Positions 8,805 through 16,835 of a DNA stretch of 64,000 bases are shown here, one piece after another (the first letter of the stretch is position 1; each line of letters opens with the position of its first letter). Position numbers and translations under genes: made by a program. Location: positions 1,306,001-1,370,000 of the forward strand of contig NZ_AP014809.1 in assembly GCF_002355515.1 (NCBI RefSeq), written 5' to 3'. Source of the stretch: Methylorubrum populi. GTDB taxonomy: Bacteria > Pseudomonadota > Alphaproteobacteria > Rhizobiales > Beijerinckiaceae. The notes below the pieces were generated by a model that had not been told where the DNA came from, did no database searches, and saw only the letters and a list, made by a program, of their open reading frames with translations.

Positions 8805-10631
8805 ATGAAGCTGCGCAACATCGCCATCATCGCCCACGTCGACCATGGCAAGACGACGCTGGTCGACAAGCTGCTCCAGCAGTCCGGCACCTTCCGCGAA
8901 AACCAGCGGGTCGAGGAGCGGGCGATGGACTCGAACGACCTCGAGAAGGAGCGCGGCATCACGATTCTCGCCAAGGCGACCTCGGTCGTCTGGCAGGACA
9001 CCCGCGTCAACATCGTCGACACTCCCGGCCACGCCGATTTCGGCGGCGAGGTGGAGCGCATCCTCTCGATGGTCGACGGCGTGATCGTGCTGGTCGACGC
9101 CGCCGAAGGCCCGATGCCGCAGACCAAGTTCGTGGTCGGCAAGGCGCTCAAGATCGGTCTTCGCCCGATCGTCGCGATCAACAAAGTCGATCGCCCGGAC
9201 GCGCGCATCAACGAGGTCGTGAACGAGGTGTTCGACCTGTTCGCGGCGCTCGACGCCACCGACGAGCAGCTCGACTTCCCGATCCTCTACGGGTCGGGCC
9301 GCAACGGCTGGATGGCCGAATCGCCCGACGCCTCGCCGGATGTCGGCCTCGCGCCGCTGTTCGACCTCGTGCTCAAGCACGTGCCGCAGGCCCGCGTCGA
9401 GGAGGGGCCGTTCCGGATGCTCGGCACGCTGCTCGAAGCCAACCCGTTCCTCGGCCGCATCATCACCGGGCGCATCGCGTCGGGCACGGTCAAGCCGAAC
9501 CAGTCGATCAAGGTGCTCTCGCGCGACGGCAAGGTCGTGGAGACCGGTCGCGTCTCGAAGATCCTCGCCTTCCGCGGCCTGGAGCGCGCTCCCATCGACG
9601 TGGGTGAGGCGGGCGACATCGTCTCCATCGCCGGTCTGCTCAAGGGCACCGTGGCGGACACCTTCTGCGATCCCGCCGTCAACGAGCCGATCCAGGCCCA
9701 GCCGATCGACCCGCCGACCGTCACCATGTCCTTCATCGTCAACGACTCGCCGCTGGCCGGCACCGAGGGCGACAAGGTCACGAGCCGCATGATCCGCGAC
9801 CGCCTGTTCAAGGAGGCCGAGGGCAACGTCACGCTCAAGATCGAGGAAGCCGCCGACAAGGACTCGTTCTACGTCTCCGGCCGCGGCGAGCTGCAGCTCT
9901 CGATCCTGATCGAGACCATGCGCCGCGAGGGCTTCGAGATCGCGGTGTCGCGTCCCCGCGTCGTCCTGGAGAAGGACGAGGCCGGCGAGATCCTGGAGCC
10001 CGTCGAGGAGGTCGTGATCGACGTCGACGAGGAGTATTCGGGCGTCGTCGTGCAGAAGATGTCCGAGCGCAAGGCCGAGATGATCGAGATGCGGCCCTCG
10101 GGCGGCAACCGTCTCCGGCTCGTCTTCCACGCCCCGACCCGCGGCCTCATCGGCTACCAGGGCGAGCTGATGACCGACACCCGCGGCACCGCGATCATGA
10201 ACCGCCTGTTCAAGGCCTACGAGCCTTACAAGGGCGAGATCGCCGGCCGCCGCAACGGCGTGCTGATCTCGAACGACAAGGGTGAGGCCGTGGCCTACGC
10301 CATGTGGAACCTCGAGGATCGCGGCCCGATGATGATCGAGCCCGGCGCCAAGGTCTATCAGGGCATGATCGTCGGCGAGCACAACCGCGAGAACGACCTC
10401 GAGGTGAACGTGCTCAAGGGCAAGAAGCTCACCAACATCCGCACCACCTCGAAGGACGAGGCGGTGCGCCTGACGCCGCCGATCCGGATGACGCTGGAAA
10501 AGGCGCTGGCCTGGATTCAGGACGACGAACTGATGGAAGTCACGCCGAAGTCGATCCGGCTGCGCAAGATTCATCTCGACCCGAACGAGCGCAAGCGCTT
10601 CGAGCGCTCGAAGGAAGCGCTGTCGGCCTAA
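8805..10631 (+). CDS. typA: Ribosome-associated GTPase TypA/BipA
   Basis: A 608-residue translational GTPase, the normal BipA length (E. coli 607). The G domain has G1 [10 protein letters not shown]2 in [12 protein letters not shown]3 [14 protein letters not shown] and G4 NKVD. EF-G-like domains II, III and V follow ([42 protein letters not shown]), then the BipA-specific C-terminus ([22 protein letters not shown]). It acts in ribosome assembly at low temperature and stress adaptation. The start is ATG 8805, immediately before [14 protein letters not shown]; the frame is open upstream but the extension has no family similarity. A strong terminator follows 30 bases after the stop. Confidence 0.97.
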   Translation: MKLRNIAIIAHVDHGKTTLVDKLLQQSGTFRENQRVEERAMDSNDLEKERGITILAKATSVVWQDTRVNIVDTPGHADFGGEVERILSMVDGVIVLVDAAEGPMPQTKFVVGKALKIGLRPIVAINKVDRPDARINEVVNEVFDLFAALDATDEQLDFPILYGSGRNGWMAESPDASPDVGLAPLFDLVLKHVPQARVEEGPFRMLGTLLEANPFLGRIITGRIASGTVKPNQSIKVLSRDGKVVETGRVSKILAFRGLERAPIDVGEAGDIVSIAGLLKGTVADTFCDPAVNEPIQAQPIDPPTVTMSFIVNDSPLAGTEGDKVTSRMIRDRLFKEAEGNVTLKIEEAADKDSFYVSGRGELQLSILIETMRREGFEIAVSRPRVVLEKDEAGEILEPVEEVVIDVDEEYSGVVVQKMSERKAEMIEMRPSGGNRLRLVFHAPTRGLIGYQGELMTDTRGTAIMNRLFKAYEPYKGEIAGRRNGVLISNDKGEAVAYAMWNLEDRGPMMIEPGAKVYQGMIVGEHNRENDLEVNVLKGKKLTNIRTTSKDEAVRLTPPIRMTLEKALAWIQDDELMEVTPKSIRLRKIHLDPNERKRFERSKEALSA

Positions 10632-10661
10632 GCGCCGCGTCCGGTTCGACGACAACGAGAA

Positions 10662-10696
10662 GGCTCCGGTGCGGCGAACGCACCGGGGCCTTTTTT
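10662..10696 (+). terminator. Rho-independent terminator of typA
   Basis: A 12-base-pair stem (GGCTCCGGTGCG against CGCACCGGGGCC, one G-T pair), loop GCGAA, followed by six T. Confidence 0.9.
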
Positions 10697-10793
10697 CTTG
10701 GGCGTCCGTTGCCCGCAGGAACGCGTGCGGGCGGCGCCGGCTTCCCCCTCCCCGCCAGCGGGGCGAGGGGGGAATCGGTCCGGGCGGTGATCG

Positions 10794-10900
10794 CCCTAGC
10801 GCATCGTGCTGGATATCGGATCCAGCACGATGCGCTAGGGATCTGTTTTTGCATCATCTTTTTCCGAAAGCCGCACACCACCTTTCGGGATGATGCTCTA
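10794..10900. repeat. Double-hairpin intergenic repeat
   Basis: The first hairpin has perfect 20-base arms at 10794-10813 and 10821-10840 around a 7-base loop. The second has nested arms, GCATCATC with GATGATGC (10851-10858, 10889-10896) and CCGAAAG with CTTTCGG (10864-10870, 10882-10888). The element runs into the stop codon of the chemoreceptor gene (10898). The architecture matches the mobile palindromic intergenic elements seen in Methylobacterium genomes; a related-looking element is at 52335-52425. Confidence 0.65.
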
Positions 10901-12586
10901 AGCGGCGCGAACCGTGTGGAGGAAGTGGCGGACCTGGCCGTCGAGATGTTCGGACTGGCGCGACAGTTCGGAGGCCGAGACCAGCACCTGGCTCGCCGCC
11001 GCCCCGGTCTCCTCGGCCGCCGCCGCGACGCGCGCGACGTTGCCCGTCACCGCGCCGGTGCCGGCGGACGCCTCGGAGACGTTGCGCACGATCTCCTGGG
11101 TCGCCGCCCCCTGCTCCTCGACCGCCGCGGCGATGGAGCCGGCGAGCCCATCGATCTCGCGGATGCGGGCCGCGATGTCGCCGATGGCCGCGACCGCCTG
11201 TCCGGTGATGGCCTGCACCTGCCCGATCTGGCCGGAGATCTCGTCCGTCGCCCGCGCGGTCTGGTTGGCCAGCTCCTTGACCTCCGAGGCGACGACGGCG
11301 AAGCCCCGGCCCGCCTCGCCGGCGCGAGCGGCCTCGATCGTGGCGTTCAGCGCCAGAAGGTTGGTCTGGCCGGCGATGGTGGAGATCAGCCCCACCACGT
11401 CGCCGATCTTGGCCGCGGCGACGCTCAGGTCCTGCACCAGTTGCGCGGTGCCCTCGGCCTCGACCACGGCGTTGCGCGCGAGCGTGGTCGAGCCGGTGAC
11501 CTGCCGGGCGATTTCCTGCACCGAGGCGCCGAGCTCCTCGGCCGCCGCGGCGACCGTGCCGACATTCGTCGCCGCCTCTTCCGCCGCGGCGGCGGCGGCG
11601 TTCGACTGCGAGGCCGTCTGCGAGGCGGTGCCCTCCATGCTCTGGGCGGTCGCCTGCAGCTCGGTGGCGGCGGCGGAGACGGTGCCGACGATGCTGCTCA
11701 CCGCCAGCTCGAAGCTGTCGGCCATCTCGCGCATCGCCGCCTTGCGCTGCGCCTCGGCGCCGGCCCGCGCCAGAGCGGTCTCCTCCTCCAGGGCCCGGGT
11801 ACGGATCAGGTTGTCCTTGAACACCTGAACCGCCTTCGCCATCGCGCCGATTTCCTCCCGGCGCTCACGGAACGGGATCTCGACGCTCGCATCGCCTTCC
11901 GCGAGGCGGCTCATCAGCCCGGTCATCCGGCGAACCGGGCGCACGACGAAGCCGTGCAGCAGCAGAATGCCGAGGCCGGCAACGACCAGCAGCGCCGCGA
12001 GGCCGGCGGCGACGGCGAAGCGGGAGGCGGTCGCGGCCTCTTCGGCGATCCGCGCGCGCGTCTCCAGAAGGCCCGCCTCGGCGCCGGCCATCGCGGCGGC
12101 GATCCGGCGCACCGTGTCCATGGCGGTCTTGCCGGCACCGGAAGCCTCGATCCGGCGCGCCTGCTCCCGGGTCCCCTCGTCGCGCATCAGCGCGATCTCG
12201 CGCTCGGCGACGTCGCGGGTCCACTGGCCGGCGGCGGTGTCGAGCGCGTCGAGGCGGCGCAGCTGCTCGGCATTGTCGGCCACGAGGGTGCGCAACCGCC
12301 CCATCGTCTCACCGTAGGCGTTGGCTCCGGCATGATACGGCTCGAGAAAGGCGGAGTCGGCCGAGACGAGGTAGCCGCGCAGGCCCGTCTCGCGATCCAC
12401 CATGCTGGCCGTCAAGCGGTCGAGTTCCAGCAGGACTTGGTAGGTATGGTCGCGCCAGCGGTTGGTTTCCTCGATCGTGCCGAGGCTACGCCAACTGATG
12501 ATTGTGGAGCCGCAAACGGCGAGGATGACCAGTGCGAAGACGACGACGAGCTTTGCGATGATGGAGAGGTTGGCGATGGCACGCAT
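10898..12586 (-). CDS. Methyl-accepting chemotaxis protein with CHASE3 sensor domain
   Basis: A 562-residue chemoreceptor. Transmembrane helix 1 (about 8-31) begins at [18 protein letters not shown]. The periplasmic CHASE3-type helical bundle (about 35-185) is recognised by [20 protein letters not shown]. Helix 2 (about 190-213) precedes a HAMP domain containing [20 protein letters not shown]. The cytoplasmic signalling hairpin has its tip at [20 protein letters not shown] followed by [20 protein letters not shown] and [18 protein letters not shown]. It would pass signals to CheA/CheW. The ligand is unknown; CHASE3 domains often serve general stress or osmotic sensing. It is divergent from the minCDE operon. 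Confidence 0.95.
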   Translation of the reverse strand: MRAIANLSIIAKLVVVFALVILAVCGSTIISWRSLGTIEETNRWRDHTYQVLLELDRLTASMVDRETGLRGYLVSADSAFLEPYHAGANAYGETMGRLRTLVADNAEQLRRLDALDTAAGQWTRDVAEREIALMRDEGTREQARRIEASGAGKTAMDTVRRIAAAMAGAEAGLLETRARIAEEAATASRFAVAAGLAALLVVAGLGILLLHGFVVRPVRRMTGLMSRLAEGDASVEIPFRERREEIGAMAKAVQVFKDNLIRTRALEEETALARAGAEAQRKAAMREMADSFELAVSSIVGTVSAAATELQATAQSMEGTASQTASQSNAAAAAAEEAATNVGTVAAAAEELGASVQEIARQVTGSTTLARNAVVEAEGTAQLVQDLSVAAAKIGDVVGLISTIAGQTNLLALNATIEAARAGEAGRGFAVVASEVKELANQTARATDEISGQIGQVQAITGQAVAAIGDIAARIREIDGLAGSIAAAVEEQGAATQEIVRNVSEASAGTGAVTGNVARVAAAAEETGAAASQVLVSASELSRQSEHLDGQVRHFLHTVRAA

Positions 12587-12958
12587 GACGCTGATCCGAG
12601 AAGCGAATGCGCTGCCCTGCGGCGGCGCTTGATCAATTGATAAGTTTCGGCGCCTAAGGCCCCGTTAATCCGGTCTCGCGCGAGCAAATTGTGCGCTCGT
12701 GCCGCGTCGCGGCGGGGCCGAATTGCCTGATTCGCGCCGGTCACAGGATCACGCGATCCGACAGGCACAGGCCGGCTTAATGATTGTTTCCGCCGGCACA
12801 GTCCGGTCAAGCGACTGTCCGAACAGGGCTTTCAAGAACGGAAGAGGCGTGGCGGGAATATCTTGCCCGGCAATTCTTGCCCGGTGAGCGTAAAAATTAA
12901 CCCCCCGGTAACCATCCCGGCGGTCAATGGGTGCGTCGGTAAGGAAACGTCAACGCCC
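12587..12958. other. Divergent spacer between the chemoreceptor and minCDE
   Basis: No gene is supported here. The region should hold the promoters of both flanking transcripts. Visible structure: a TTGATCAATTGAT palindromic stretch near 12629-12642, an imperfect CGAGC/GCTCG inverted repeat around 12682-12700, and two direct copies of TTGCCCGG at about 12862-12886. An open frame begins at ATG 12863 and joins minC, but that extension has no MinC similarity. Confidence 0.5.
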
Positions 12959-13645
12959 GTGACCAGCCCCGCTCCCACCCGCCCCTCACTGCCCCTGCGA
13001 GGCCGCGTGTTCCGCGCCGTCTCGCTGGCGCCGGAAGCCCCCCTCGCCGATTGGCTCGCCCTTCTGGACGCAGCCCTGAAGCGGTCGGCCACGCTGTTCG
13101 ACGACCGGGCCGTGATCCTCGACGTCGCCGGCCTCGACGCCGCGCCGTCCGAGTTGGAGAGCCTGATCGCCGAGCTGTCGGCCCGTAAGCTCCGCATCCT
13201 CGGGATCGAGGGTGCGACGGCCCCGCTGCCCTCGCTCCTGCCGCCGCGGCTCGTCGGCGGTCGCCCCGCCGGCGATGCCTTCGAGGCACCCGCCTTCGAG
13301 GAAGAGAAGCCGGGCGTGTCGTCCCTCACCATCGAGGGCTCGGTGCGCTCGGGACAGAGCATCGTCCACCGGGAAGGGGACGTGACCGTGATGGGCTCGG
13401 TGTCCTCGGGCGCCGAGATCCTCGCGGGCGGCTCCATCCACGTCTACGGCGCCCTGCGCGGGCGGGCCATCGCGGGCGCCGCCCGCAACCCCCGCGCACG
13501 CATCTACTGCCGCAAGTTCGAGCCCGAGCTTCTCGGCATCGACCGCCTCGTCCGCACGGCCGAGGACATGGGCACTCACCTGCGCGGCCAAGCGGTCCAG
13601 ATCTGGTCCGACGGCGGCGCGATCAAAATTGCAGCCTTGGGTTAA
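12959..13645 (+). CDS. minC: Septum site-determining protein MinC
   Basis: A 228-residue MinC, first gene of a compact minC-minD-minE operon. Its C-domain (EGDVTVMGSVSSGAEILAGG, IHVYGALRGRAIAGAA, RKFEPELLGIDRLVRTAED) closely resembles the paralog at 6908-7645. It blocks FtsZ ring formation away from midcell when recruited by MinD. The start was set at GTG 12959 because AAGGA lies upstream at a suitable distance and the protein then aligns with the N-terminus of the paralog; an in-frame ATG at 12863 would add 32 unconserved residues. minD follows after 12 bases. Confidence 0.93.
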   Translation: MTSPAPTRPSLPLRGRVFRAVSLAPEAPLADWLALLDAALKRSATLFDDRAVILDVAGLDAAPSELESLIAELSARKLRILGIEGATAPLPSLLPPRLVGGRPAGDAFEAPAFEEEKPGVSSLTIEGSVRSGQSIVHREGDVTVMGSVSSGAEILAGGSIHVYGALRGRAIAGAARNPRARIYCRKFEPELLGIDRLVRTAEDMGTHLRGQAVQIWSDGGAIKIAALG

Positions 13646-13657
13646 GGGGAAACGAGA

Positions 13658-14473
13658 ATGGCCAAGGTTCTTTGTGTCACGTCCGGCAAGGGCGGCGTCG
13701 GCAAGACCACCACGACGGCAGCGCTCGGTGCGGCGCTGGCGCAGGCCGGCGAGAAGGTCTGCGTGGTCGATTTCGACGTCGGCCTGCGCAACCTCGACCT
13801 GATCATGGGCGCCGAGCGCCGCGTGGTCTACGACCTGATCAACGTCACCAACGGCGACGCCAAGCTGCCGCAGGCGCTGATCCGCGACAAGCGCCTCGAG
13901 AACCTCTCGCTGCTGCCCGCCTCCCAGACCCGCGACAAGGACGCGCTCACCGACGAGGGCGTCGAGCGGGTGATGGGCGAGCTGCGTGAGAAGTTCGACT
14001 GGATCGTCTGCGACAGCCCCGCCGGCATCGAGCGCGGCGCCCAGCTCGCCATGCGCCACGCCGACGTCGCCGTCGTCGTCACCAACCCCGAAGTCTCCTC
14101 GGTGCGCGACTCGGACCGGATCATCGGCCTGCTCGATTCCAAGACCGTCCGCGCCGAGCGCGGCGACTCGATCGAGAAGCACCTGATCCTGACCCGCTTC
14201 GACCCGGCCCGCGCCGACCGCGGCGACATGCTCAAGGTCGACGACGTGCTCGAGATCCTCTCGATCCCGCTGCTCGCCATCATCCCGGAGAGCCTCGAAG
14301 TCCTGCGCGCCTCGAACGTCGGCTGCCCGGTGACGCTCAACAACCCGCTCTGCGCGCCCTCGCGCGCCTACATCGACGCCGTGCGCCGCCTCAAGGGCGA
14401 GACCGTGCCGATGGCGATCCCCTCCGACCGCAAATCCCTGATCAACAAGCTGTTCACACGGAGGGCCGCATGA
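13658..14473 (+). CDS. minD: Septum site-determining ATPase MinD
   Basis: A 271-residue ParA/MinD ATPase of normal length. The deviant Walker A is KGGVGKT at residues 11-17, with signature lysine K11. Other family motifs are [36 protein letters not shown] and [19 protein letters not shown]. The C-terminus ends in a short amphipathic membrane-targeting helix ([12 protein letters not shown]). ATP-bound MinD binds the inner membrane at the poles and recruits MinC; MinE triggers hydrolysis. The stop overlaps the minE start by 4 bases (ATGA), indicating translational coupling. Confidence 0.97.
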   Translation: MAKVLCVTSGKGGVGKTTTTAALGAALAQAGEKVCVVDFDVGLRNLDLIMGAERRVVYDLINVTNGDAKLPQALIRDKRLENLSLLPASQTRDKDALTDEGVERVMGELREKFDWIVCDSPAGIERGAQLAMRHADVAVVVTNPEVSSVRDSDRIIGLLDSKTVRAERGDSIEKHLILTRFDPARADRGDMLKVDDVLEILSIPLLAIIPESLEVLRASNVGCPVTLNNPLCAPSRAYIDAVRRLKGETVPMAIPSDRKSLINKLFTRRAA

Positions 14474-14757
14474 GTGTTCTGACCTTCCTCAAACCCCGTG
14501 GCTCGGGCTCGGTCGCCCGCGAGCGCCTGCAACTGATCCTCGCGCACGAGCGCGCGGAAAACGGACGGCCCGACCTGATCATCACCCTGCGCGAAGAGAT
14601 CCTGAACGTGATCGCCAAGCACGTCACGGTCGAGCGCGACAAGGTGCAGATCAAGCTGGATCGCGGCGAGGGCGTCTCGACGCTCGGCGTCGACATCGAA
14701 TTCCCGGTCGATGCGGTCCTCAACCAGAAGCCGAAGGCCAAGCGCGCCAGCGCCTGA
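14470..14757 (+). CDS. minE: Cell division topological specificity factor MinE
   Basis: A 95-residue MinE. The N-terminal amphipathic and MinD-contact segment begins [20 protein letters not shown] and continues QLILAHERA; the topological specificity domain follows ([40 protein letters not shown]). It stimulates MinD ATPase and drives pole-to-pole oscillation. It overlaps minD by 4 bases and is followed by a terminator. Confidence 0.96.
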   Translation: MSVLTFLKPRGSGSVARERLQLILAHERAENGRPDLIITLREEILNVIAKHVTVERDKVQIKLDRGEGVSTLGVDIEFPVDAVLNQKPKAKRASA

Positions 14758-14780
14758 ATTGGGATCTCGAAACCTCGCGG

Positions 14781-14813
14781 CCCGCGGCATCGGATCGATG
14801 CCGCGGGTTTTTT
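14781..14813 (+). terminator. Rho-independent terminator of minCDE
   Basis: A perfect 12-base-pair stem (CCCGCGGCATCG with CGATGCCGCGGG), three-base loop GAT, then six T. Confidence 0.92.
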
Positions 14814-15100
14814 CTCGCCCGGGAGCGATCCAGGGCCGGATCGGGAAGGAGATCCGATCGCGCAACCGTTGCGCAGCGGCAACACAAATCGGCAGAGCGG
14901 ACCGGCACAGGATAAGGACAATAGAGCCGCAGGCTGTTCGGCGCGCGATTCCGGAAGGACCCTCAACGACTTGTTTTGATCAAAAGCAATACTCTGGAAT
15001 TCTTAAAAACTGATCCCTCAGACTTGCTCCACGCGACTTTTGCGCCTCCGATAGCAGCCACGAACGATGCGGTCGCGCGCGTTCACGAGGCTCGGGGCTG
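14814..15100. promoter_or_regulatory. Leader region of the ECF sigma / FecR / receptor genes
   Basis: No gene is seen. From about 14970 to 15012 the sequence is unusually AT-rich for this genome and holds a perfect 12-base palindrome, TTTTGATCAAAA, at 14974-14985, followed by GGAATTCTTAAAAA. Iron-responsive repressors would be expected to act in front of a fecI-like gene; the palindrome is a candidate operator, but its core does not match a known Fur or Irr box exactly. Confidence 0.45.
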
Positions 15101-15616
15101 GTGGGGATGTCGGCGGGGTTGATCGAGGCTCTGCATCGGTGTGAGGGCGCGCGGCTGCAGCGCTTCCTGATGCGCCTGCTGGGCAATCCGGCCGACGCGG
15201 CCGAGGCCGCGCAGGAGACTTATCTGCGCCTCGTGAAGGCACTCGGCCGAACGGAGATCGAGCAGCCCCGCATCTTCCTGTTCTTCGTGGCACGCAATGT
15301 CGCGCTCAACCTCGGGGCGCGGCGCCGTCTCGAAAAGAGGCTGTTCTCCTCCCTGACGGATCTCGACCCGGCGCAGGTGGCGGACGAACAGGCACGGCCC
15401 GAGCAGCAGGTCATCGCGCGCCAGCAGCTGCGCCTCGTCGCGGACGCCATCGACCGGCTGCCGCCGCGCTGCCGCGAGGTGTTCCTGCTCAGCACCCTCG
15501 ACGGCCTGCCCAACGGCGTCATCGCGGCCCGGCTGGGGATCAGCCGCAACATGGTCGAGAAGCACCTGATGAAGGCGTTCCTCCACACCCGCCGCACCTG
15601 CCGCGATTTTTTCTGA
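15101..15616 (+). CDS. ECF-family RNA polymerase sigma factor (FecI-like)
   Basis: A 171-residue (or 169) extracytoplasmic-function sigma factor. Region 2 covers the first half (RFLMRLLGNPADAAEAAQET, YLRLVKALGR, FFVARNVALN) and region 4 the second (AIDRLPPRCREVFLLSTLDG, GVIAARLGISRNMVEKHLMK). The HTH residues NMVEKH are typical of FecI sigma factors for siderophore receptors. Start choice: GTG 15101 has GAGG about ten bases upstream; ATG 15107 is equally possible. FecR and a TonB receptor with a signalling domain follow on the same strand, a complete cell-surface signalling set. Confidence 0.9.
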   Translation: MGMSAGLIEALHRCEGARLQRFLMRLLGNPADAAEAAQETYLRLVKALGRTEIEQPRIFLFFVARNVALNLGARRRLEKRLFSSLTDLDPAQVADEQARPEQQVIARQQLRLVADAIDRLPPRCREVFLLSTLDGLPNGVIAARLGISRNMVEKHLMKAFLHTRRTCRDFF

Positions 15617-15733
15617 AGGCGGAGTGTCAGGGTTTGCCGGCCTCACCGGTCTTTATGAGAGGGACGGCGCTCGCGCCGGCCCGGCCGGGCATGCGAGACG
15701 AGAGCCGGCACGACCAACGTCAAGATCTACGGG

Positions 15734-16660
15734 ATGAGCCAGCGCACGCCCCCGGACGCGTCGGAGGAGGCCGACGATCCGGTCCACGAGGAGGCCGCCC
15801 TCTGGGTCGCGCGCCTCTCCTCCGCGGATGCGACGGAGGCCGACCGCAGCGCCTTCGAGGCGTGGCGTGCGGCCGATCCCGCCCGCGCCGAGGCCTTCGC
15901 CGAGATGGAGGCGTGGCGCCGCACGATGCAGCGGGCGCCCGATCCGCGGCGGCGCGGGCCGCCGAAGGGCCTCGCGGCGCTCGCCGCCATCCTCGGCCTG
16001 GGCGCCCTGCTGGGTGATCCCCTGGGCTGGATCGACCGGATGCGGGCGGATGCCTGGACCGGGCGGGGCGGAATCGAGACGACCGTTCTCCCGGACGGAA
16101 GCCGGGTCGATCTCAACACCGATACGGCCCTGGCGCTGCGATTCACGGAGGCCGAGCGCGGCGTCGCCCTGCTGCGCGGCGAGGCGGTGTTCGATGTCGT
16201 GCCCGATCCCGGACGCCCCTTCGTCGTGCGCGGGAACGGGGTGCGGGCCCGCGCGGTCGGGACGCGCTTCTTCGTCCGGATCGATGCGGCGGCTCCGGTC
16301 GGCGTGGCCGAGGGCCGCGTCGATGTCGCGATCGGAGCCGGCGAGACGCGGCTGCGAGCCGGCGAGATCGCGGTTCGAGGCGACGACAGCCGGCCCGTCG
16401 CTCGGGCGGGCGACGTCGCGCGGGCGATCGCGTGGCGCGAGGGAAAGTTCACCGTCTCCGGTCAGCCGCTCTCCCAGGTTCTGAGCGAACTGGAACGCTA
16501 CCGGCGCGGCCGCATCCTGTTGATGGATGCCGCGCTCGGCGGCCGCCGCTTCAGCGGCACGCTCGACCTGCGCGACACCGACGCGGCGCTTGACGTGCTG
16601 GCCGCGGCGATGGGGCTGCGCCTCACCCGGCTGACGCCGCTGCTCGTCCTCGTCCGCTAG
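15734..16660 (+). CDS. FecR-family anti-sigma / sigma regulator
   Basis: A 308-residue FecR protein. The cytoplasmic N-terminal domain has the usual EEAALWVARL and FEAWRAADPARAEAFAEMEA motifs. One membrane helix follows near residues 78-95 (GLAALAAILGLGALLGD). The periplasmic FecR domain shows ETTVLPDGSRVDLNTDT, ALRFTEAERGVALLRGEAVF and VGTRFFVRID, and a C-terminal STN-like stretch ends the protein (FSGTLDLRDTDAALDVLAAA). It relays the receptor signal to the upstream ECF sigma factor. A 117-base spacer separates the two genes. Confidence 0.93.
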   Translation: MSQRTPPDASEEADDPVHEEAALWVARLSSADATEADRSAFEAWRAADPARAEAFAEMEAWRRTMQRAPDPRRRGPPKGLAALAAILGLGALLGDPLGWIDRMRADAWTGRGGIETTVLPDGSRVDLNTDTALALRFTEAERGVALLRGEAVFDVVPDPGRPFVVRGNGVRARAVGTRFFVRIDAAAPVGVAEGRVDVAIGAGETRLRAGEIAVRGDDSRPVARAGDVARAIAWREGKFTVSGQPLSQVLSELERYRRGRILLMDAALGGRRFSGTLDLRDTDAALDVLAAAMGLRLTRLTPLLVLVR

Positions 16661-16835
16661 CCCAAGCGGCATGTCGGCGAAGCCGCCATCCGCGACCGCG
16701 AGGGCCTCCGTCGGCGGTCGTGTGCGGCTCGCCGAGAAAAATCTTCGCGGCGGAGGTCAGGAGTTTCGCGGCTCGCCTGTCTATCGAAACAGGAGCGGCA
16801 AGGACCGCTCCCGGCCGGGGACAGGGGCACGGGAC

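Noticed and set aside
6773..9607. 944-codon plus-strand open frame
   Set aside because: Crosses minC, a methyltransferase and the first part of typA in the wrong frame; no protein-like pattern.
8763..10655. 630-codon minus-strand open frame
   Set aside because: Antisense shadow of typA produced by the high GC content.
10304..12640. 778-codon plus-strand open frame
   Set aside because: Overlaps the end of typA and the whole chemoreceptor in antisense; no motifs.
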